Part shown: in pieces, positions 57,500 through 64,000 of the stretch
Layout of the letters: every line of letters starts with the position of its first letter
Numbering within the stretch: position 1 is the first letter of the stretch
From: Geosiphon pyriformis
Taxonomy: Eukaryota; Glomeromycota; Glomeromycetes; Archaeosporales; Geosiphonaceae
Direction of reading: 5' to 3'
DNA: 64,000 nt
Assembly: GCA_016748015.1 (NCBI GenBank)
Contig: JAAOMT010000181.1
Coordinates: 64,601 to 128,600, forward strand
Notes under the pieces: generated by a model
What the model was told of the DNA's origin: nothing
What the model saw: only the letters and a program-made list of their open reading frames with translations
Databases searched by the model: none
Translations under genes and position numbers: made by a program

Positions 57500-58900
57500 T
57501 ATTTGGTAATATGGTTTTAGTTAATCACCATATGCTGCTTTGATTAAGATTTTGTTGTCTCATCTTAATTTATAAGTTTTATTTTTAAGAATTTCTTCTA
57601 TGTGAAATGGTCTGTCTCATTTGGGGTCAAATTTTCCACTCCATTGTTTTTCTGCTTTGGTATGATATAGCAGTACTTTGTCTTCAATCTTGAATTCAAC
57701 TGGTTTGTCTGGTAGTTGATTATCATGTCTTTTTTTCTGTTTTTTTTGTGTTTTTTGGATGTTATCAGCTGCTCTTCGCCATTTATTTTCTAATGTTTCC
57801 ATTAAGTCATATGTTCTTTTTAGCAACATTCCTGAAAATTGTCTTTAGTTATTGGTTCTGTTGGATAAGTGGTAACTTCTATCTCAACTGATAATGTTGC
57901 TGTTCTATTATATACTAATTCAAATGGTGTTGCTTGTGTAGTGTCTTGCTTTATTGTCCAATAAGCAAATAATACTAATAGTATGAACAAATTCCATTCA
58001 TTCTGATTTTCTTGACTGATCTTGGCAATTGCTTTACACAATGTTCTGTTAAATCTCTCAACTAACCCATTTGTTTGTGGATGGTATGATGATGATAATG
58101 GTCTTTTGATTTCAAATCTCTGACTTAATTTTGCTAATGTTCTGTTCACAAAGTAAGTTCTTTGATTTGATAATAGTTTTTTTGAACATCCATGTCGACA
58201 AATCAAATTTTAATGAACAAATTTGGCAACAGATTCTGTATCTGCTCTTTGAATGGCTTTTGTTTCTGGCTATTTTGTGAGATAGTTCATGGCTATTACA
58301 ATATATCTGTTGCCTCTGTTGGTGATTGTTAGTGGTCTGACTAAGTTAATTTTAATGCGATCAAATAGTTGTTCCACTTTGATTGGTCTTAATGATTCAC
58401 TAAGTCTTGTTCCTCTTTTTCTTTAATAAACATCACAATTTTGAACATATTGGATAATGTTTGGATACATTAATGACCAATAATATCTTTTTCTGGTTTT
58501 TTCTATGGTTGCTTTTTTATGAAAATGTCCTGGTATTGGATCTGAGTACATGTTGAATAGTATTGTCTTTTTCTTTGGTTCTGTGATTACTCTGGTCAGT
58601 TGATCTGGATTTCTTTTGTTCTTTTGGTAAAATATATTTTGATGATTAATAAAATATTTTGATTGTTGTTTTATGTTGTTTTGTTCCTTTTAAGATAATT
58701 TCTTCTTAAACAATTGGGTATTTATATAATATTGTAGTTGTTGATATTTTTGTATATTCATTTTTTGTTATATTTTCATTGAGTTTGTTCTGGTTTTATT
58801 ATATTTTTGGGTTGAGATGTTTTTAGATTTGTTTCATTCATGACAAATCATCAGCATTTCTGTTGTCTTTTCCCTTTTTATAATGTATAGTGTAAGTATA
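57500..58900 (-). pseudogene. Integrase of gypsy family B, inactivated
   Basis: The N-terminal zinc finger (GHFHKKATIEKTRKRYYW, then CDVY) lies near 58530-58430. In the catalytic core the first Asp is Asn (IKINLVRPLT near 58340) and the second is also Asn (SNQRTYFVN near 58160), while the Glu survives in HPQTNGLVERF (near 58070). Both Asp-to-Asn changes need one G-to-A step. Then follow FELVYNRTATL and a C-terminal KVLLYHTKAEKQWSGKFDPK, of the GPY/F type. Stops lie near 58420, 58270 and 57617. Confidence 0.8.
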
Positions 58901-60190
58901 TAGTGATAGTGCCATTTTCTATCTTGATTGTCTTCTATCTCCAAATTCTTGTTTATGAAGTGCTGTTAATCTCTTGTGATTCATGTATATATCAAACTTC
59001 TGGCTCAAGTATTCACTCCATTTCATGACTGCCCAATAAATTGCTAAATGTTCTAATTCTGGTGTTCCATAATTTCTTTCAGTTGGAGTTAAATCTCGGC
59101 TGGCATATACAACTGAATGTTCTCTTCCATCTGGTCCTCTCTGTGATAGTACTGCTCCCAATGCTTGGTCTAATATATTGGTGGTAATGATGAATGATTT
59201 ATTGTGATCTAAATAGATCAGTACTAAAGCTTGTATAAGCTTTCTTCTTAAAATATCAAAAGCTTCTTGTTGTGCTTCTGTCTATTTGTATTTCACATTT
59301 TTGGTTTGAAGATGATTAAGTGATTGGGCTATCTTGGAAAAGTTTTTGATGAAGCATTGATAATAGTCTGTAAATCCCAAAAATGACTTTAACTCTGTTA
59401 TATTGGTTGGTACTGAAAAGTTTTTGACTATCTCTATCTTTTTTGGATCTGTTTTAATGCCATCTTTGCTTACTATGTGCCCTAAAAAGTTTAATTTTGT
59501 CTTGTCAAAGAAGCACTTATTGGCGTTTAACTTTAGCCCTGTTCATCGTAGCCTTTCGAACACTTGTTGTAAATGATGCAAATGATCATCAAATGTTTTG
59601 GAGAACATATTGGTGTCATCTAAATAAATGACTACTGATTTCCACAACAAGCCAGTATATACTATTTCCATTAGCTATTGAAATGTGGCTGGTGCATTTG
59701 TTAAGCCGAATGGCATCACTTCAAATTCAAAATTTCCCTCCTGTGTTGTGAATGTGGTCTTTTCTTTGTTCACTGAATTTATAGCTACTTGTCAGTAACC
59801 ACTATCTAAATCCAATGTTGAAAACTATTTGTTTTTTCCAAAAGCATCAAATAATTCTTAAATCTGTGAAGTTGGATAGCTGTCTCCATGTGTGACTCTA
59901 TTAAGCTTTCTGTAGTCCATGCAAAAGCAGATTTTCCCATTCTTTTTCCAGACGAGTATTACTGGTAATGACCATGAGCTTATTGATGACTGAATTAACC
60001 CATTGTTGAGCATCTGGTTGATTTCTTGACAAATGATCTTATGGCTGGCAGGTGGTACTCTGTATGCTCATTGTTTTATTGGCATTGTATCTCCAGTTTT
60101 GATCTGGTGCTGGATGATATCAGTTCTGCCAAATTTATTTTTACTGGCAAAGATGTCATTGAATTTATTGAGCAACATCTTCAGCTGCAT
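58860..60190 (-). pseudogene. Reverse transcriptase and RNase H of gypsy family B
   Basis: RT reads WKKNGKICFCMDYRKLNRVT (near 59920), STLDLDSGYQVAI-like with a stop, [16 protein letters not shown] (near 59710) and the catalytic box VIYLDDTNMF (near 59620), then FLGHIVSKDGI and SFLGFTDYYQCFIKNFSKIAQ. RNase H follows: ALGAVLSQRGPDGREHSVVYASRDLTPTERNY (59160 on), LAIYWAVMKW, and a broken end (GKDNRNADDLS). About eight stops lie at Gln or Trp positions, for example near 60055, 59855, 59820, 59675 and 59545. Confidence 0.85.
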
Positions 60191-60193
60191 GCA

Positions 60194-61585
60194 TTAGAGT
60201 GGATCTAGATTCCCCACGTTTATTTGTTCCAATTGTTCTGGTTGGAGCAAATAACATTCATTTTGTCCATATATTGTTTGTGATGTGATGTCAACATATC
60301 CACAAAGCTGTGAAAAGTCTGGAATAGGGTTTGGTAGTTGGTTTTCTATTTCAGTAGTTAAATGTTCTATAATGGTTCTTTCTGGTATCTTCATAACCTT
60401 TCCGGTGTTGTTGTAAATGAGAATTTTGATGTGGCTGTAGTTCCTGGCTGGTATGTAGAGATTGATAAGTCCAATTTCTCCTGATTTACAATGTGCTGCT
60501 TCTGCTTCAAAAATCTGGTTCTGATCCTTTACTTTCCTTTTTATGACTACCATATACTGGTTATATAGTGGAATAGAAATTGGTTGACCAGTAAAGATAA
60601 TTTCTCCCTTGTCAATAATCTCTTCTTCCACCATATTAACTGATATATCTATTCTATTTGTTGATCCAAATCCCTGTATCTCTTTAACTGTAATCCCTAA
60701 TTCTTTTCTGTTTTCCATTGACACTAACTAAGCTATTTTGACCAGAGACAGGAATATTGCCTGCACTATCTTTTCATTTGGCTCTATTACATAGGCTTTT
60801 TCTGAATTGTTTTGTAGCATAGCAATGATATTTTCCACATATCCTGCATCAATTATTTCTCCTTTGATGTTGATTTTTCTTTTTGCTAAATTACTTATAG
60901 ATGCTAATTGAATTATTGTGGTTGCTAGAATTTCCAATGCTATTTTCAGATCAATGTAAGTATGCAAATGTGGTTTCAATTTGATAGCATCTTTTTCAGG
61001 ATATCTCAGATTAAACTTTGCATCAGTATCATGCACACACTCTGGCATGATACCTTTATTATTGTCACTGAACCACTTTAGCTCTTGTTCTTTGGTGAGG
61101 TCAGGAAGTGCTATAAATGTTTTGGAGTTTGGATTTGAGTCCAAATTGCTGTTATCTTTGTTGCCATATTGAACAGAACTAGAACTGATGTTTTCATTAT
61201 TGTTATTGTCGGAGTTTGAATCAGAATTGAAAATTGATTCCAATTCTAATGTGCAGCTGCTGATTGGTTCTTCTTCTTCTGAGATTATATAGATTATGCA
61301 GATTGGTGGATTGTAAATAAGATCACACTCATTACAATATTGAAAGTCACATGGGATCAAATAGTGGTCACATAGTTGAGTGTTTAACTGTGTTAGCCAC
61401 TGCTTCTGCTTCTCTCTTGTCAGTGCTAATCTCTGGTAATGCTCATGGAATTCCTTGGGATCATCTTCAATGTTACCAAAGACATTAAATATTTGGAAGT
61501 ACTTAGGTTCAGGTAGCAACAGAGGGTTGTTTTTTATTTCCAGTAGTTTGCTGATTGTCATGCTTTTTGCTTTTGCACTTGCCAT
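60194..61585 (-). pseudogene. dUTPase-containing part of gypsy family B pol
   Basis: One frame from ATG 61585 runs through a single TAG at 60730-60728 (GCC TAG TTA, in place of Gln) to the stop at 60194. The start has a Cys-rich segment (CDHYLIPCDFQYCNECDLIYNPP) and an acidic, Asn/Ser-rich linker. Trimeric dUTPase motifs then follow in order: KPHLHTYIDLKIALEI (motif 1-like), SNLAKRKINIKGE (motif 2-like, normally RSSLA), EIIDAGYVENI (motif 3), NEKIVQAIFL (motif 4) and KEIQGFGSTNRID (motif 5). The enzyme hydrolyses dUTP to dUMP. After it comes a linker ending DITSQTIYGQNECYLLQPEQ, then RT. Several motif residues have changed (for example RS to IS), so activity is doubtful here. Confidence 0.82.
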
Positions 61586-61960
61586 TCTTCAGAGTTTATG
61601 CTTATCATGTGGCTATCCTTCCAATTGTTGCAATGCTCATTTCCAGGCATTGTCAATTAGTGTTCCTTTGCATACCCAGTCGTTGATTAGGATTGTATAC
61701 TGGCAGATTTCATTGCACATTTTTCTATGTCCAAAAATGTCATTCCATATTCCTTTGTCCAGGAGAGTCTTTCCACAAGCTAAACATGAGGTATTATCCC
61801 ATTTTTTCACTCATTTTGGTTGTCTAAAGTGTTCTAGAATACACGCTTGGCAGTAAAGTTTGGTCGCTGTTGAGTATTCTTTGTTGTTGCCACAGTATGC
61901 ACCCATTGATGACAATTTCTTGTTGCAATCGACGCATATAAGCTTTGGTCAATGATAGTT
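61586..61960 (-). pseudogene. Cys-rich (zinc-binding-like) region of gypsy family B
   Basis: The frame upstream of the dUTPase ORF shows repeated CxxC pairs: CVDCNKKLSSMGAYC, YCQACILEHF and SCLACGKTLLDKGIW, then MCNEICQYTI. Stops at about 61805, 61630 and 61610 interrupt it. The spacing suggests two or three treble-clef or ribbon-like zinc sites, different from the single CCHC knuckle of usual gag proteins. Its function is unknown to me. Confidence 0.6.
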
Positions 61961-62169
61961 AGAGAGTTGTGGTAGTGTATATTGATGAGGGGTATAATTG
62001 TCAGTTGGTAGTAACTCTTTTTCCTTTACTTTTCCTTTTTATTTGCTGTTTTCTTCCCATTCCTAGCTTGGTGTTGGTTTGTTCTCATCATTGTTGGTCC
62101 AGTTCAGGTCATTAGTTTCTCAGGTAAGTTCTTCTTTTTGCTTTTCTTTGGTGTTGTTATCCCATAAGA

Positions 62170-62490
62170 GTATCAGCAGCAGTTTGTTATGGTCAACATT
62201 GGCTCACAAGACCTGATATGCTTCCCATGTAGGTTTTTTCTCTTTTTCCTTAAACTCGATAAGTGGTGTTGGTATGTTGATGGTTTTGAAGTGGCCACAC
62301 ATGGCTGGTACAAGTGTATGTTGACCATTTTGGCTGAGTTGGAGCTCTTGTGTTGTCCAATCAAGTATAACATTTGTTTTAGTAAGCCAGTCATTACCAA
62401 CTAGTGCTTATTATTAAGTGGCTTCCATCACCAAAACTTTGATAGGGACTATAATACCATTGACTTCAAAAGGGAAGTCATCAATCTCAC
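62170..62490 (-). pseudogene. Retropepsin remnant (C-terminal half)
   Basis: The frame reads FEVNGIIVPIKVLVMEAT, three stops in a row, then ALVGNDWLTKTNVILDWTTQEL and HTLVPAMCGHFK. The GNDWL...LDW pattern is typical of the second half of gypsy aspartic proteases. The part with the catalytic Asp-Ser/Thr-Gly is not present, because a family A LTR abuts at 62491. Confidence 0.6.
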
Positions 62491-63506
62491 TGTTACCAGA
62501 GGTTTTTGGTCTCTTTTTTTAAATGTTGGTAATGTTGATTTGCTGTGAATTCACGTTTTCAGAAAGTAATTGAACCTCCAATAACTGAATTTATCTTCAA
62601 ATTATCTCCTATAATTTGAACTGCTGGGCTTATAAGTGGAATGGCCAATTTTTTGCCAGTTACTTTATGTAGTTACATTGTAATAAATGTCAACTCTTTT
62701 GCAGGAATTGCTCGTCTGAAAGTTCACTAAAAATGTGTAATTACTTTGCTGTAAAAGTCAACTTTTCTACAGGAATCTTGTCTGTAGGCTACCCTAGTGA
62801 TTATAGTAAGAAAAAATAAAAAAAAATAAAAAAAATGTAAAAGAAATAGAATTTTGTCAAAAGAAACGTTTTCTATCCAGGCCTGGAGTCACTAACAGTT
62901 TATTGAAATTGGTAGCTAATCAATTTCGAAATGTTAGTTGGGTTTTGGGGATTTTCCAAGTACAATAATTAAAGAATTTGGTTTTTTGAATTATTTGATA
63001 TTTATTTCTTTTTGTGTGTATAGGAACAGTTTTAAAAGATAAATCTAAAGTAAGATACATTTTCCAGAAGAGAAAAGCTCTTCTTTTATACAACTTGTTG
63101 TAGTACTAGTTTATGAACTTGCACTTTTTTTTCTCTTTGCCCAAATTCCGGCAAACTAAAGATACATTTTGATGAACTACAAGTTATTTTGCTGAACTAT
63201 TGATTAATTTGGGTGAACTATTCATAATTTCGGCAAATTTCTGTAAATTTCGGCAAATTTCTTATAAATTTCGGCGAATTTCTGTAAATTTCAGTGAATT
63301 TTTGAATGTTACAAAGTTCAGGGTATTGTGTAATTTGATCATCTTACTTTCTGTTATACTAATTAGATTATTTTAATTGAATTGTGATATGTGATAATTG
63401 ATTAAATAATAAATGATAATTTGAAATGATATTAATATACTAATGAATTATAGGAATTATAAGAGTAATTTCATGCTAATCAATAGCTAAAATTTTACTG
63501 GTAACA
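62491..63506 (-). repeat. LTR, family A, minus orientation (3' LTR of an element beyond the window)
   Basis: On the minus strand it starts TGTTACC at 63506, directly after the purine tract GAGGAGGAGATTA, and ends GGTAACA at 62491. The upstream ORF and polypurine tract show it is the 3' LTR of an element lying mostly to the right of the window. It is the reverse complement of the LTR at 54873-55849. Inside, TATAAAAGAAGAGC at about 63090 could serve as a TATA-like box. Confidence 0.7.
63205..63310. repeat. Short tandem repeat in LTR A
   Basis: A unit close to AATTTCGGCAAATTTCTGTA is repeated about five times with small changes. A shorter, degenerate version is at about 55082-55130 in the plus-strand LTR. 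Confidence 0.65.
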
Positions 63507-64000
63507 TAATCTCCTCCTCAAGACTGAGCTCCGTCGAAGTCCAAGCACTATCTGTAATATTGAGATAGTGATCTAAAATGATTGAAGTAATCTGGTTTGA
63601 AAATTGTTGAAATTTCAGTTCTGTGAATTTGCCAATGTATTGAACTTTCATTAATTGCAGTATTGGATTTTGTAGAACATTTTCACAAGTATTAAACAAA
63701 TCATAGAGTCTAAAAGCTGCTCTAAGTTTGTAGCAAGTGTTTATTGGTCCAGCTGCTGTTTTGAATTCATTGTAGATTTGTTTTTGTATAACTTCAGAAG
63801 TGAGATTTGTTGCTTCAAGTTTCAGTTTTCGTTCATAAAGTGTTTTTCCAATTTGAAAGTATTTATAGATAGGGGTGTGTTCATTGTTCTGTTCATTAAG
63901 AAGTAGTAGTAGTTTTTGTTGTATTGTAGCATTTGGTGGAATGTCAATAGGGGCAATTAGCAGATTTTCTTCTAGTGCCTGCTTCAAAAGTCTTGGTAAT
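63487..64000 (-). CDS. C-terminal pol domain of gypsy family A, 5' end outside window
   Basis: The frame is open from the window edge to the TAG at 63489-63487, about 170 residues, with no stop. It reads through the polypurine tract into the first codons of the LTR (LSLEEEIMLPVKF). Helix-rich blocks: ATIQQKLLLLLNEQN, PIYKYFQIGKTLYERK, IQKQIYNEFKTAAGP, CYKLRAAFRLYDLFN and QFSNQITSIILDHY. A decayed copy lies at 45707-46360 and a distant relative follows the family B integrase. I do not recognise a known domain. Its position, after integrase and before the LTR, is where some gypsy elements carry extra or env-like genes, but there is no signal peptide or membrane segment. Confidence 0.65.
   Translation of the reverse strand, partial: LPRLLKQALEENLLIAPIDIPPNATIQQKLLLLLNEQNNEHTPIYKYFQIGKTLYERKLKLEATNLTSEVIQKQIYNEFKTAAGPINTCYKLRAAFRLYDLFNTCENVLQNPILQLMKVQYIGKFTELKFQQFSNQITSIILDHYLNITDSAWTSTELSLEEEIMLPVKF

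Larger units (their letters stand above)
56677..62490 (-). mobile_element. Ty3/gypsy element family B, internal region, 5' end missing
   Basis: In sense order (62490 down): retropepsin remnant, Cys-rich region, linker plus dUTPase, RT, RNase H, integrase with HHCC finger and GPY/F-like end, a post-integrase domain, and a polypurine tract at 56690-56677 in front of LTR B. The gag part and the first half of protease are absent; instead a family A LTR abuts at 62491. Large parts are in one frame interrupted by stops at Gln, Trp or Arg positions, so the damage is again mainly C:G to T:A. Confidence 0.8.

Noticed and set aside
54873-63506. A Maverick/Polinton or other DNA transposon with 1 kb terminal inverted repeats
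   Set aside because: The arms have LTR ends next to polypurine tracts, and the content is a normal Ty3/gypsy pol on one strand with its own different LTR.
1-64000. tRNA, rRNA and CRISPR features
   Set aside because: Reading both strands by eye, I found no cloverleaf with conserved A/B box spacing, no rRNA core sequence and no regularly spaced direct repeats with unique spacers. A covariance model scan was not possible.
63487-64000. Envelope gene of the family A gypsy element
   Set aside because: No signal peptide, transmembrane segment or Cys pattern is visible. The domain ends in frame at the polypurine tract like a pol extension.

Overview
This window looks like nuclear DNA of a compact-gene, intron-rich, very AT-rich fungus, most probably an arbuscular mycorrhizal fungus (Glomeromycotina). 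That is an inference. It rests on short GT-AG introns of about 60-90 bases in the host genes, on fungal-type host proteins, and on transposon proteins (LINE ORF1/ORF2 and a Ty3/gypsy pol carrying a dUTPase) of a kind I associate with Rhizophagus/Gigaspora-type genomes. No database search was run.

Layout. 1-1245: 3' part of a LINE-related element that appears to encode only ORF1. 1470-7745: a small island of host genes: a long-chain acyl-CoA synthetase (+), an RraA/HMG-aldolase-like protein (-), an SLX9-type ribosome biogenesis factor (+) and a small DUF2423/LLP-type nucleolar protein (-), with two doubtful small ORFs between the last two. 8637-36371: four near full-length copies of one RNase H-bearing APE-type LINE family (called here L1 to L4). 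L1 (-, 8637-15474) and L2 (-, 15514-22279) lie almost end to end. L3 (+, about 22829-29601) is inserted in the 3' UTR of L4 (-), so L4 is split into 29602-36371 and 22767-22828. 36372-51750: an extremely AT-rich graveyard with a heavily C:G-to-T:A mutated LINE (L5, +) and a similarly decayed Ty3/gypsy element (-). 51751-54872: the 5' half of another LINE (L6, +), cut by an LTR. 54873-64000: Ty3/gypsy material: a plus-strand LTR of family A, a minus-strand LTR of family B, a minus-strand pol (protease remnant, Cys-rich region, dUTPase, RT, RNase H, integrase, extra C-terminal domain), then a minus-strand family A LTR and the end of a family A pol that runs off the window.

The LINEs share a 5' hairpin, two ORFs joined by a stop-start ATGA overlap, an ORF1 with an RNA-binding-like region and CCHC knuckle, and an ORF2 with APE endonuclease, reverse transcriptase, RNase H and a C-terminal CCHC. 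None is intact in ORF2. Nearly all lesions are in-frame stops at Trp, Gln or Arg codons, meaning C:G-to-T:A changes, graded from eight stops (L1) to saturation (L5). The best candidates for something new are the ORF1-only LINE, the conserved 5' hairpin, the dUTPase-bearing gypsy pol with its conserved post-integrase domain, and the mismatch between nesting order and mutational damage in L3/L4.
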